A DNA stretch of 64,000 nucleotides from Lewinellaceae bacterium. GTDB lineage: Bacteria > Bacteroidota > Bacteroidia > Chitinophagales > Saprospiraceae. Shown here piece by piece: positions 18,379 through 28,095 of this stretch. The DNA lies in the NCBI GenBank assembly GCA_020636215.1, contig JACJYG010000006.1, positions 248,001 to 312,000 of the forward strand, written 5' to 3'. The notes beneath the pieces were generated by a model. It saw nothing but the letters and a program-made list of their open reading frames with translations, was not told where the DNA came from and did not search any database. The position numbers and the translations under genes were made by a program. Position 1 is the first letter of the stretch, and each line of letters opens with the position of its first letter.

Positions 18379-20793
18379 CTACATTTCTATCCCCACTCCC
18401 CGCTTCCCTGCGTACTCCTGCGTTTTTCCATCATACCTTACCGAGAATTTTCCATCGAAATCCGGCACGATCACGGCCTTTTTCAACCTACCCTCCTCCC
18501 AGCTAATATCTACCGTATATCCCCCTCTGGCGCGGAGCCCTTTCACCGAGCCACTAGGCCAGGCTTTTGGAAGGGCGGGCAATAAGTGGATCGCTCCATC
18601 GTGGCTCTGCAGCAGCATTTCGGTAATGCCGGCCGTGCCGCCGAAGTTGCCATCGATCTGGAATGGGGGGTGGGCGTCCAATAAGTTGGGATAGGTACCT
18701 CCACCCTGGTATTCCGTGGCCTGATCCAGGCCGTGGTATTGCAGTAGCTTTTGGATGGCATCGTAGGCCATCTCGCCATCCCGCAGCCGCGCCCAGAGTG
18801 ATATTTTCCAAGCGATCGACCAACCGGTGCCGTTGTTGGTACGCAATTCCAGGGAGCGGCGGCAGGCCTTTGCCAATTCAGGTGTTTTTTCAATAGTAAT
18901 GGAATGGCCGGGGTAGAGTCCAAAAAGATGGGATAGATGCCGGTGATTAGGGTCCTGGTCTTCCCAGTCGTGGTACCATTCCTGCAGGTTGCCTTTGTGG
19001 CCAACCTGATAGGGGTATAGCTTTCCGAGTGCTTGTTCCACCGAGTCGCGAAAAGCAGCATCGATACCTAATATCTGGCTAGCCTCGATCACATCCAGGA
19101 ACAGTTCGCGGATCATGGCCAGGTCGGCGGTGGCGCCGTAGAGGACGGAGCCGATATATCCTTCCGGCGTTTTATACTGATTTTCCGGCGAGGTAGAGGG
19201 GGCGGTCACGAGGTAGCCGTGTTTATCTTCCGTCAGATAATCGAGGCAGAACAAGGCGGCGCCTTTCATCAGCGGGTATGCGTAGCGGCGCAGCGGAACG
19301 CTGTCCCGTTGGAAAGCAAAGCGCTCCCAAAGGTGGGTAGATAGCCAGACGCCACCCATATTCCAGTTGGCCCACACGGGGTCGCCCTGCCCGAAATCGC
19401 CGACCGCATTGGTCATAGCCCAGATGTCGGTATTGTGGTGGCAACACCAGCCCCGGCAGCCATACACCGTTTCGGCGGTGATAGCCCCGGTTTTAGACAG
19501 GCCCTGCAAGAAGGTGAGCAGCGGAGTATGCATTTCCGAGAGATTGCTGTTTTCCGCCGGCCAGTAATTCATCTCGGTATTGATGTTGACGGTGTAGTTG
19601 CTGCTCCAGGGCGGCCGCAGTTGGCCGTTCCAGATGCCTTGCAGGTTGGCGGGTTGGCCGCCGGGGCGGGAGGAACTGATGAGCAGGTAGCGGCCAAATT
19701 GATAGTACAATGCGATAAGGTCGTTATCGGCTTTGCCTTCCGAAAACTGTTGGAGGCGTTGTGGCGTAGGAATGGAGGCTGTATTGGAAGGCCCCAGTTC
19801 CAGTTCCACCCGATTAAAGAAGCGGTTGAAGTCTTCGATATGTTCCTGCCTAAGCTCTTCGTAGGATTTGGCGGCTGCTGAGGCGAGGAAATTTTGGGCG
19901 TAAAGGCTTTCGTCTTTGCCTTCCGTTCCGGGATTTCGGTCATAACCATTAAAGCTGGTCGCCGTGGAGATCAAAATGATGGCTTCTTTGGCCCCGCTGA
20001 CCCGCAGCAGGCTGTCAGTACTTATCTGGCCATCCGTTTGGGAAATGAAGGCTATCGCCTGGTAGTGCATGCCGTTGAGGGAATTGTAGACGATGGCGTT
20101 GGGCATATCCCCTCGGTAACTCGGTTCGGCGTGTACGGGCGCCTGGCCCGTTAGTAAAAGTTGCCGCCCCTGAGCGCGCGCCTGGTGCTGTAACTGACTG
20201 GAGGCCCGCACGGCAAAGTTGAGCTTCCCCTCTCCCTCAGCAGTTAGCCGGATGGCCACTACCTGGCCGGGGTAGGAGGTGAAATATTCCCGCCGGTAGA
20301 TAGTGTTGTCGAGGCTGTATTCCACGCTGGCCAACGCATTGCGGATATCCAGTTCCCGGCGGTAGTTTTCAGGAGTGGCATCCGCTTGTCCAAAATCAAG
20401 GTAAAAGTCCCCCAAAGGAGCATAGGATTCCGAGAATTTACCCTGTAGTTTTTTCGTCAGTTGATTGGCCAGAGGATAGTCTTCCTTAAAAAGCGCTTCC
20501 CGGATAGCCGGCAGGTATTGTTTGGCGTTCGGCGTCATGTAAGGATTGACCGGCCCGCCCGCCCAGAGGGTCTGATCATTCATCATAATGTGTTCCTCCT
20601 TAATCCCACCATAGACGGTAGCGCCAATGCGGCCGTTGCCCAGGGGCAGGGCTTCTTCGAAATGCTTCGCCGGGGCTTCGAACCAAAGTACGCGCTTGGG
20701 TAGGGGCTCTGGCTCATTGGTTTGGGCGGGTTGCGCCTGGCTGCAGGCGCTGATGGCGAAGGCCAGGAGGATGATGGACTTTTCCAGAGACAT
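18379..20793 (-). CDS. GH95 family glycoside hydrolase (alpha-L-fucosidase type)
   Basis: 804 residues with a lipoprotein signal (AFAISACSQ, Cys near 18). The whole length matches family GH95, mainly alpha-1,2-L-fucosidases with some galactosidases: LWFEAPAKHFEEALPLGNGR at the mature N-terminus, MMNDQTLWAGGP, an N-terminal beta-sandwich, then the (alpha/alpha)6 region with NTEMNYWPAENSNLSE and GNFGGTAGITEMLLQSHDGA. It would release fucose in the periplasm or at the cell surface. No sugar transport genes are adjacent. It converges on the GLPGLI gene with a 170-bp gap. Confidence 0.88.
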   Translation of the reverse strand: MSLEKSIILLAFAISACSQAQPAQTNEPEPLPKRVLWFEAPAKHFEEALPLGNGRIGATVYGGIKEEHIMMNDQTLWAGGPVNPYMTPNAKQYLPAIREALFKEDYPLANQLTKKLQGKFSESYAPLGDFYLDFGQADATPENYRRELDIRNALASVEYSLDNTIYRREYFTSYPGQVVAIRLTAEGEGKLNFAVRASSQLQHQARAQGRQLLLTGQAPVHAEPSYRGDMPNAIVYNSLNGMHYQAIAFISQTDGQISTDSLLRVSGAKEAIILISTATSFNGYDRNPGTEGKDESLYAQNFLASAAAKSYEELRQEHIEDFNRFFNRVELELGPSNTASIPTPQRLQQFSEGKADNDLIALYYQFGRYLLISSSRPGGQPANLQGIWNGQLRPPWSSNYTVNINTEMNYWPAENSNLSEMHTPLLTFLQGLSKTGAITAETVYGCRGWCCHHNTDIWAMTNAVGDFGQGDPVWANWNMGGVWLSTHLWERFAFQRDSVPLRRYAYPLMKGAALFCLDYLTEDKHGYLVTAPSTSPENQYKTPEGYIGSVLYGATADLAMIRELFLDVIEASQILGIDAAFRDSVEQALGKLYPYQVGHKGNLQEWYHDWEDQDPNHRHLSHLFGLYPGHSITIEKTPELAKACRRSLELRTNNGTGWSIAWKISLWARLRDGEMAYDAIQKLLQYHGLDQATEYQGGGTYPNLLDAHPPFQIDGNFGGTAGITEMLLQSHDGAIHLLPALPKAWPSGSVKGLRARGGYTVDISWEEGRLKKAVIVPDFDGKFSVRYDGKTQEYAGKRGVGIEM

Positions 20794-20878
20794 GGGCTGA
20801 TCTTTCGTAGTTAATATTGGTGCATAAACTTACGAAAATGGACCAGGATTTCCCTGCTGTGTCTGAACCGGGGTTTTA

Positions 20879-20930
20879 ATTCGCTGAAGCCTTCAGCCGA
20901 GGACGATACAAGCTGAAGGCTTCGACGAAT
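20879..20930. repeat. Strong hairpin
   Basis: GAAGCCTTCAGC (20886-20897) pairs with GCTGAAGGCTTC (20912-20923), extended by ATTCG/CGAAT. It lies past the stop of the beta-barrel gene and before the GH95 gene, and may end the beta-barrel transcript, though there is no T-tract. Confidence 0.7.
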
Positions 20931-20938
20931 AGCCATTA

Positions 20939-20985
20939 AGCCATCCAACCATTTTTAACCGGCTCATCAGTGACGGTCAACCATT
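20939..20985. repeat. Dispersed repeat over the 3' end of the beta-barrel gene
   Basis: Same family as 15853-15900. It includes the last two codons (N-G) and stop of the beta-barrel gene, as in the kinase gene. Confidence 0.85.
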
Positions 20986-23775
20986 TATTTTAATCCTCAT
21001 CCCCCCTTCCTGTCCCAGCTTTTGGAGCGAGTAGGTAAAGCTCAGGAGGAAGTAGCGCGCCAGATTGTTCACTCGCTCATCCTCCACATAATTCAGCTCG
21101 GTGCGGCGGCTGATGCCGCGGTTGCGGTTCAGAATATCGAAAGCGGAGAAACGCAGTTCGGCGCGGTTATCCAGTAGCGTTTTGGATAAGTAGGCGTTCC
21201 AGAGCAGCACCTCCTGGTTGTAGCCGGCGCTGCGGCCGCTGTAAATGTTGAAATCCAGGTTGGTGTTGAAAGTTAAGCCCGCCGGGAGGTTGAGTTGCAG
21301 GCTGCCATAATAGGTTTGGTTGAGGATGTCCTGGTTGAGGCCTTCCTGTATGGAATAATGGGTTTGGGTGTAACTCAGCCGGGCGCCGCCCAGGAGGTCG
21401 AATTTTTCTTTAAATCGGTTTTCCAGGCTTACGTCAATAGCGCCGTATCGCTGATCGGTTTGATTGTCCAGCCCGTCAATCCGGTTGAGGCCCTGGCTGA
21501 GGGAAGCCTCTGCCTGCAGGTTGATGCGGGCCTTCAGCGGGCGGATAGGCGTGCCGTAGTTGAGGCTGTTGCGCAGGCGCCAGGCCCGGTCCGTGTTGAT
21601 GGGGGTGGTAGTGCGCACCAATTGCTCATCCACGCTGAAGGCCTGGCTGATGGCATTGGTGCTGTAGTCCAGCGACAAGGTATTAAAGAAGTTGGACAGC
21701 AGTGCGGCGTTAAAGTTGAAGTATTGGAACTCCAGGCCGTGGGTGTATTCCGGCCGCAAGGCAGGGTTGCCTATGTAAATGTTGAAGGGGTCGCTGTTGT
21801 CGACTATGGGTTGAAGCTGCCTTATGCTTGGTTCCCGGACGGAGGTACGGTAGTTCAGGGTCAGGCGTTGGGATTGATTGAACTCGTATTCCCAGCGCAT
21901 GGCCGGCAGCAGGTTCCAGAAGGTTTGGGCGATGGTGGTATCCAGGTTCAATAGTTCGCCGTCGAGTTGGGTGCGCTGAAGGGCCAGGCCGGCGTTAAAG
22001 CCCGTTTTTTTGCCGTTGGCCCGCAGGCCACTATGAAATTGGTGATAGGTATAGGCACTGTTGAAGGCATTACTTAGGTTTTCGTTGAATACCGGCAGGC
22101 CGTCGCCCTTGTCGTAGACTTCCTGGCTGTAGTCCGTCTGGTTGCGCTGGAAACTATAGCGCCATTCCAGGTAGTTGCGCTTGTTGAGGGGCTCGGAATA
22201 GGATAACTGCAGCCCGTAAGTCCGGTTTTCATCGCTGCGTATCTGGTCCTGAAGCAGGGTGTCGGCGCTGGCGTTGCCATCCTTGGGATAGTAGGTATTA
22301 TAGGCATCGAGCTGGCCCGATTGGTAGCTGTCGCGCATACCCATACTGGCCTGGCTGGTGAACACGCGCCCCGGGCGGCCCAGGCGTTTGCGGTAGAGGG
22401 CGCTGGCGTCCCAGTTGCTCATATGGCCGTAGGCATTGTAACGGCGGTCGCTGCTGCTGGCCAGCAGGCCGTCCTGAAAGTTGCGCGATTGGGCGGTGGT
22501 TTCCAGCTCGGTGGTGTTGTAGCTGCCGCTGGCGCGCAGGCGTACCGATTGAGTGGAGTCGATCTCGTGGTCGAGGCGCAAGTTGGCGCGCTGGTTGTTG
22601 TTGAGGGTATTCTGGCGGCTGTCCTCTTCGGTGGTGAAAGCATTGCCTTCCAGGAAGCTCTCGCGGCGCAGGCTGCGTTGCAAGTCGTTGTGGAAGCGGT
22701 TGTACAGCAGGCTGCTGCTAAGATCCGTTTTGTCCGAAAAATCCTGATTGAAGTTGATGCCTCCGGCGGCCGCCCCGGCGATACCGCTGTTGCCATCGAG
22801 GTTGAGGGGCAGGCCCATTTCCTCCGGGTTGATCTCGATGCGCAGGGAGCCACCCCGGCCACCCATCATGCCCTGTATGCCGCCCATGAAGTTGATGTAG
22901 TCTTCGAAGGAAAAGCCAGGTTCGCTGACGTTATTGGCCAGGCCGATAAAAGAAAGCTGCTGTTGAGGGGTGAAGCGGTTGAGGTTGCCCTTGGCGCGGT
23001 AGCGGCCATGGCCGTCCAGCATTTCAGGTTCCGGGCCGTAGCCGGCTTCCAGCTTACCGAAGTAGCCCTTCTTTTTATCTTCTTTCAGTTTGAGGTTGAT
23101 CGTCTTGTCGCGCTGCCCGTCGTCGATGCCGGAGAACTCCGCCATATCGGATTTTTTGTCAAATACCTGCACTTTGTCTACGGCATCGGCGGGCAGGTTC
23201 TTGGTGGCCATTTTAGGGTCTCGGCCAAAGAACTCTTTACCTTCCACCAGCACCTGTTTGACCTCTTCTCCCTGGGCGCGCACCGTACCGTCGCGGCCTA
23301 CTTCTACACCGGGCAGTTTTTTCAGCAGGTCTTCCACGGCGGCATTGGGCTGGGTGCTGTAAGCATTGGCGTCGAACTCGATGGTGTCTTTACGCAGCGC
23401 AATAGGGATGCGCTCTTCTTTAACAATAACCTCTTCGAGTAATTCAGTGCGGGGTGTAAGGGGGAGGGCGCCAAGGGCAATCTCGTTTTGTCCCTGTGTT
23501 ACCTCCACCGATTGATAAAGGTTGTTGAAACCCAGAAAAGAAGCCTGCAGGAGGTAGCTTTCCGGAGATACTTTTTTAATCTCGAAATATCCTTCGGGGT
23601 TGGTCAGGGCGAATTGCTGCAGCACCGAATCCTGGGCGCGCAGCAGCATAACGGTGGCGCTGGCGAGGGGTTGTTGTTCCTGATCCAGCAAACGGCCGGT
23701 GAGGGTGGCTGATTGAGCCAGGAGGTAGAGGGGGGAACCCAGCAGCAGTGCGATCAGGGCCAGGAATTTATTCAT
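20977..23775 (-). CDS. Outer membrane beta-barrel protein with carboxypeptidase-regulatory-like domain
   Basis: 932 residues. A signal peptide (1-20, ending YLLAQS) is followed by a carboxypeptidase D regulatory-like fold (TLTGRLLDQEQQPLASATV), a plug-like region (AVEDLLKKLPGVEVGRDG, VLVEGKEFFGRDPKMATKNL) and a long barrel. This matches the TonB-receptor-like outer membrane family common in Bacteroidota and often linked to GLPGLI proteins; cargo is unknown. The shared upstream box (23824-23850) ties it to the kinase/regulator locus. A stretch near 295-310 is Gly-rich (GGIQGMMGGRGG). The stop lies in a dispersed repeat. Confidence 0.85.
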   Translation of the reverse strand: MNKFLALIALLLGSPLYLLAQSATLTGRLLDQEQQPLASATVMLLRAQDSVLQQFALTNPEGYFEIKKVSPESYLLQASFLGFNNLYQSVEVTQGQNEIALGALPLTPRTELLEEVIVKEERIPIALRKDTIEFDANAYSTQPNAAVEDLLKKLPGVEVGRDGTVRAQGEEVKQVLVEGKEFFGRDPKMATKNLPADAVDKVQVFDKKSDMAEFSGIDDGQRDKTINLKLKEDKKKGYFGKLEAGYGPEPEMLDGHGRYRAKGNLNRFTPQQQLSFIGLANNVSEPGFSFEDYINFMGGIQGMMGGRGGSLRIEINPEEMGLPLNLDGNSGIAGAAAGGINFNQDFSDKTDLSSSLLYNRFHNDLQRSLRRESFLEGNAFTTEEDSRQNTLNNNQRANLRLDHEIDSTQSVRLRASGSYNTTELETTAQSRNFQDGLLASSSDRRYNAYGHMSNWDASALYRKRLGRPGRVFTSQASMGMRDSYQSGQLDAYNTYYPKDGNASADTLLQDQIRSDENRTYGLQLSYSEPLNKRNYLEWRYSFQRNQTDYSQEVYDKGDGLPVFNENLSNAFNSAYTYHQFHSGLRANGKKTGFNAGLALQRTQLDGELLNLDTTIAQTFWNLLPAMRWEYEFNQSQRLTLNYRTSVREPSIRQLQPIVDNSDPFNIYIGNPALRPEYTHGLEFQYFNFNAALLSNFFNTLSLDYSTNAISQAFSVDEQLVRTTTPINTDRAWRLRNSLNYGTPIRPLKARINLQAEASLSQGLNRIDGLDNQTDQRYGAIDVSLENRFKEKFDLLGGARLSYTQTHYSIQEGLNQDILNQTYYGSLQLNLPAGLTFNTNLDFNIYSGRSAGYNQEVLLWNAYLSKTLLDNRAELRFSAFDILNRNRGISRRTELNYVEDERVNNLARYFLLSFTYSLQKLGQEGGMRIKING

Positions 23776-23794
23776 GTCCGGGTGATTTTTGTTG

Positions 23795-23850
23795 TAAAGA
23801 TATCCTGTAAGAGGGGGAGCGTAGGTTAAGTTGTCTTGAAGTAAGGTTAA
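23795..23850 (-). promoter_or_regulatory. Putative response-regulator box and promoter of the beta-barrel gene
   Basis: The 27-bp box (23850 to 23824 on the minus strand) starts and ends with TTAACC, 21 bp apart, and has TTCAAG in the middle. It matches the GLPGLI box at 22 of 27 positions. TATCTTTA (23802 to 23795) lies 21 bp further on as the -7 element, and the ATG follows at 23775. Geometry is almost identical to the GLPGLI promoter. Confidence 0.7.
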
Positions 23851-23897
23851 AAATCCTTAATTTCCGTACCTTTCCCCCGACAAAATCCTGACCAAAA

Positions 23898-25955
23898 ATG
23901 ACAACATTAACGCCCTTCCAGCAGGCTATTCTTGAAGGCATCCCTGAAGAATTGCCCCACGCCAAACCGCACGACCCCAACGTGAGCCACGCTCCCAAAC
24001 GAGTGATCGAGCATGTGTTATCAGACAAGGACCGGAAACTGGCCCTGGCCAACGCTTTGCGCTATTTCCACCCAAAACACCACGCAGTGCTGGCGCCGGA
24101 ATTCGCAATGGAACTGGAGCTCTACGGCCGGATCTATATGTTTCGCTTCCGGCCAGACTACGCGATGCACGCCCGGCCTATCAATGAATACCCCCACCGG
24201 TCGAAGCAGGCCGCAGCCATCATGCTGATGATCCAGAACAACCTCGACCCCAAGGTGGCCAAACACCCCCACGAGCTGATCACCTACGGCGGCAATGGCG
24301 CCGTATTCCAGAATTGGGCGCAGTATCGCCTGGTGATGCAATACCTGGCGGAGATGACCGACGAGCAAACGCTGGTGCTGTATTCCGGCCATCCCCTGGG
24401 CCTTTTTCCTTCCCATAAGGATGCTCCACGGGTGGTGGTGACCAATGGCATGATGGTGCCCAATTACTCTTCAAAAGAAGACTACAACAAATACAACGCC
24501 CTGGGCGTGACCTCCTACGGCCAGATGACGGCCGGTTCCTTTATGTACATCGGCCCGCAGGGTATCGTGCATGGCACCACCATTACCCTGCTCAACGCCG
24601 GCCGGCTGAAGCAACTGGGAAAGGACAGCCTGAAGGGTCATATATTCGTGACTTCCGGCCTGGGCGGCATGTCGGGCGCACAAGCGGTAGCGGCGGTCAT
24701 CGCCGGTGCGGTGGGCGTTATCGCCGAAGTGGACCCCAATGCGGTGCAGCAGCGCCTGACGGATGGTTACATCAAAAAAGAAAATGTCTATCCGGAACTG
24801 GACGAGCTGGTTGCCCGCATGGAAGAATGCCGTCGTCATGGGGAAGCTGTCACCCTGGTGTACCCCGGTAATGTGGTGGACTTGTGGGAAAAGCTGGTGG
24901 AAGAGAAGGTTGATATCGAACTGGGTTCCGACCAGACTTCCCTGCACAATATCGAAGGCCTGGGCTATTGCCCTGCGGGTTACACCTATGAAGAAGCCAA
25001 TAAACTACTGGAAGAAGATGAAGTCCACTTCATGTCCGAGGTGCGCAGCAGCCTGCGCCGCCACGTCAAAGCGATTAACGCCATGACGGAGCGGGGCATG
25101 TACTTCTGGGATTACGGTAACGCTTTCCTCTTTGAAGCCGGCAAGTCGGGCGCGGACATCTGGGCGAACAAGTCAGAGGGGATGTTCAGGTATCCTTCTT
25201 ATGTAGAGGACATCATGGGCCCCATGTGTTTCGATTACGGCTTCGGCCCCTTCCGTTGGGTGTGTACTTCTGGAGACAAGGCTGACCTGGATACAACTGA
25301 CCGCATTGCCGGTGAAGTCCTGAAACAAATGCTGGCGGAAGCGCCCGCCGAGATCCAATCCCAACTGCGGGACAACCTCCACTGGATTGAATCGGCTGAC
25401 GAGAACATTCCTATCGTGGGCTCCAAGTCGCGCATCCTCTACGCTGATGCCGAAGGCCGCATCCGCATCGCCCAGGCTTTCAACGATGCCATTGCCGGTG
25501 GAGAGATCAGCGCTCCTGTCGTCCTGGGCCGCGACCACCACGATGTTTCCGGCACCGACTCGCCCTTCCGCGAAACGGCCAACATCTACGATGGTTCCAG
25601 GTTCACAGCCGATATGGCGGTGCACAACGTCATCGGCGATTCGTTCCGCGGCGCTACCTGGGTATCGCTGCACAACGGCGGCGGCGTGGGCTGGGGCGAG
25701 GTGATGAACGGCGGCTTCGGCCTGGTGCTCGACGGCAGCCCCGAGGCGGAGCGCCGCCTGAAGAGCATGTTGTTCTGGGACGTCAACAACGGCATCGCCC
25801 GCCGCAGCTGGGCGCGCAACGAGGAAGCGGTGTTTACCGCCAAACGCGCCATGGCCGCCAACCCGGATCTAAAGATCACACTGCCATATCTGGCGGAGGA
25901 GGCGTTGTTGGAAAAGGCGATGGAGGGGGTTGCTGGTAAGTCGGTTGGCCAGTAG
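23898..25955 (+). CDS. hutU: Urocanate hydratase
   Basis: 685 residues, the long form of urocanase. It converts urocanate to imidazolonepropionate in histidine degradation and binds NAD+. Recognisable blocks are ITYGGNGAVFQNWAQYRLVM, SGHPLGLFPS, FVTSGLGGMSGAQAVAA (Gly-rich NAD-binding region), LGSDQTSLHN, DYGFGPFRWVCTSGD and SLHNGGGVGWGEVMNGGFG. The gene is full-length and intact. Other hut genes are not adjacent, so the pathway is probably split on the chromosome. TACCTTTC at 23867 may be its -7 element. Confidence 0.95.
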   Translation: MTTLTPFQQAILEGIPEELPHAKPHDPNVSHAPKRVIEHVLSDKDRKLALANALRYFHPKHHAVLAPEFAMELELYGRIYMFRFRPDYAMHARPINEYPHRSKQAAAIMLMIQNNLDPKVAKHPHELITYGGNGAVFQNWAQYRLVMQYLAEMTDEQTLVLYSGHPLGLFPSHKDAPRVVVTNGMMVPNYSSKEDYNKYNALGVTSYGQMTAGSFMYIGPQGIVHGTTITLLNAGRLKQLGKDSLKGHIFVTSGLGGMSGAQAVAAVIAGAVGVIAEVDPNAVQQRLTDGYIKKENVYPELDELVARMEECRRHGEAVTLVYPGNVVDLWEKLVEEKVDIELGSDQTSLHNIEGLGYCPAGYTYEEANKLLEEDEVHFMSEVRSSLRRHVKAINAMTERGMYFWDYGNAFLFEAGKSGADIWANKSEGMFRYPSYVEDIMGPMCFDYGFGPFRWVCTSGDKADLDTTDRIAGEVLKQMLAEAPAEIQSQLRDNLHWIESADENIPIVGSKSRILYADAEGRIRIAQAFNDAIAGGEISAPVVLGRDHHDVSGTDSPFRETANIYDGSRFTADMAVHNVIGDSFRGATWVSLHNGGGVGWGEVMNGGFGLVLDGSPEAERRLKSMLFWDVNNGIARRSWARNEEAVFTAKRAMAANPDLKITLPYLAEEALLEKAMEGVAGKSVGQ

Positions 25956-25964
25956 ATGCCGCCG

Positions 25965-26181
25965 GTTGGCCACTTGGAGTGGCCGCTTCACGCCTAGCGT
26001 CGGCTGGCCACTTCGAGTGGCCTGCCGACTTAAGCAGGGCAGCCTTGCCACCGGGGCTTGGTGGCTGAGGATCCTAGGGTAAGTGAAGAGGCCCCTGGAA
26101 GTGCCTGCTTCACGCCTAGCGTCGGCTGGTCTTCCGGCTAAAACCGCGAAATCCTTGCAGCCCCGGCTGCAAGGATTTCGC
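25965..26181. repeat. Cluster of hairpins and a 23-bp direct repeat
   Basis: GGCCACT/AGTGGCC hairpins occur twice. A 23-bp word starting GCTTCACGCCTAGCG is at 25985-26007 and 26107-26129. A perfect hairpin with 17-bp arms and a 2-nt loop occupies 26146-26181 (arm GCGAAATCCTTGCAGCC). The cluster separates convergent genes and may end both transcripts. Confidence 0.85.
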
Positions 26182-26230
26182 AAAACTATTGCCATTCACC
26201 ACGATGAAAATCGTGGAATACGGCCTTGCC

Positions 26231-27931
26231 CTACTCCGCCTTGACAAAGCGCAGCACCTGCGGCGCCTGCCCTTCCTCAATGACTTCCATCAAGTACAGC
26301 CCAGGGCGAAGGTGGCTGACGTTCCATTCTAGGCGTTCGGCCGGGCCGTCCAGTTGGCGTTCTTCCAGCAGTTGGCCCAGTTCGTTGCGGAGCCGAATGG
26401 TACCTCCAAACTCCAGTTTGGAGGAGGTATTGTTTACACCTCCGAACTGGAGTTCGGAGAAATGCACCGTCACCACATCCCTCGCCGGGTTCGGGAACAA
26501 GCTGATCTCCCGGCCGATGCCTATCATATCCACCTCCGTGCCCGGCAGTTGGATAAGGGCCGGCCCGCCGCCGTTAATCGCTACATTGCCGAACACAGCC
26601 GTAGCTGTTGAGCCCGGGATATTGCTGAAGGCGGCCATACCGACTTCCAGGCGTTCATGGACAAATACTGGGCTGTAACGAAGGAGAAGTTCACTCCGTT
26701 GAAGGAATAGTAGGTGTAGAACCAGTTGCCCTGCCGCACCAGCTTGAGCCAGTAGGGGGCGGGCTTCTGGAAGAAGTTCATGGCCTTGGGGCCATTGGTG
26801 ACGCTGCGGGATTCCATGCGCACCACGCTGCTGTGGTTGGAATATACGCCGATCATTTTGCTGCCGGCCGCACCGCTCTCGCGGGCCATCAGGCCGGCGT
26901 AGCCGTTGGGGGTGATGCTGGCCACCTGGGTGGTGATCTGAAAATCACCGCACAGCTCCTGCGTAATGGACGCTATGTTGTCGCTGCCCGGGCTGTTGTT
27001 GGCCGCGCCGGCATTGATGGTGAAACCCGTTTCACAATCCCCCAAATCATAGGCGTTGCCGGCGCCCGGGTTGCCGATGTCTACGGTTTCCCAGGGGCAG
27101 GGGCTACAATACTCGAAAATTTGGGAAATGCTTTGACATCCGTTGGCGTTGGCGGATATGATTGTGCCGCCCACTGCTCCGGGTGTTTCGAGCAAAGGTT
27201 GGAAGAGGCAGCAATCGGCCAGCTGAGGATTCTGACCGACTCTTAGCGTTCCGCCAATTGTCATCAAAGCGCTAAGGCCGGTAATGCTTGAGAGCTGGTC
27301 ATTACCAACGATTTCCAGGCTGCCGAGAATGTTGGTCAGATTATTGAAACTGCTAATCTCAGTCAGCTTGTCATTGTTAATAATTCTAAGCCAACTCGCC
27401 AGCGTCTGAATATTCGGTACATTCAGCGTAGTCAATTCTGGATTGCTAAGAATTGTGAAACGAGTGGCGTTAACCGCAGTTAGGGCAGGTAAGTCGATGG
27501 TTTCAAGCTTTGCCATTTGAATATAAATATCTCCGTAGGCAGTGGTGAAGCTGGGTAAAGAGAGAATAGTGGCCTCTGGGTTTTGCGTAATATTGAATGT
27601 ATTGCCAAAAATACCTCCGTTTTCTTCGACACTAACCAGGTTAGGTAATATGATTTCGGTATCATCTACGAAGGCAATTTGAAAAAATTCTCCAACTTTC
27701 TCCAAAGAGGCCAAGGGCGATAGATCCGTAATGGGGTCGCCTCCATTAAATAACGGCCCTCCATTGATGAGGACATAACCTGTCACTTCAGTGTAGTTAA
27801 AGTTGTTTACCTGAGTTTGGGTAAACAGGCTGATACTGCCATTCAGCACTTGAGCTTGCATGGGGGCGTACGGCCATCAAGGTAAATACAACCCAAGCGA
27901 TTACCTGAATTTTGTAAAAACGGGTTTTCAT
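26231..27931 (-). pseudogene. T9SS cargo protein with leucine-rich-like repeats, frameshifted twice
   Basis: Three frames join into one protein. From ATG 27931 a signal peptide reads MKTRFYKIQVIAWVVFTLMA. The body continues only after a shift in a run of five G (27862-27866): with four, the frame gives RPMQAQVLNGS, a normal cleavage site. The body (ISSFNNLTNILGSLEIVGND repeats) resembles receptor-L/leucine-rich folds, then a lectin-like region (SFNGVNFSFVTAQYLSM). A second shift near 26650 leads to the C-terminal T9SS sorting domain (REISLFPNPARDVVTVHF, GLYLMEV). The second shift fits loss of one AACG unit (expected AACGAACGC, seen AACGC). Two assembly errors are the alternative. Confidence 0.8.
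26403..26459. repeat. Pair of palindromes inside the T9SS sorting domain
   Basis: CCTCCAAACT-CC-AGTTTGGAGG (26403-26424) and CTCCGAACT-GG-AGTTCGGAG (26440-26459) face each other and stay in frame, adding ELQFGGVNNTSSKLEFGG to the sorting domain. They belong to the same family as the 18.2-kb palindromes. Confidence 0.8.
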
Positions 27932-28095
27932 ACAAAACGGTTATTTTGTTTAATTGCCTACTCTAATACCTGTTTTCGGCATCCCAGTTCGGGGGGCGTT
28001 TCTTATGTTTAGTTGCTTTTATTTCCCAACGTTTGCAGTTGGTGGCTGAACATTGTCAAGAGGGGGGGGAGTGTGTTTTTGGGCGTCAGGCCATT

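Noticed and set aside
22321..23442. 373-residue ORF opposite the beta-barrel gene
   Set aside because: Shadow of a real, well-matched gene on the other strand. The same holds for the long opposite-strand ORFs at 31394-32551 (priA), 45162-46202 (six-repeat protein) and 13365-14261 (GH57).
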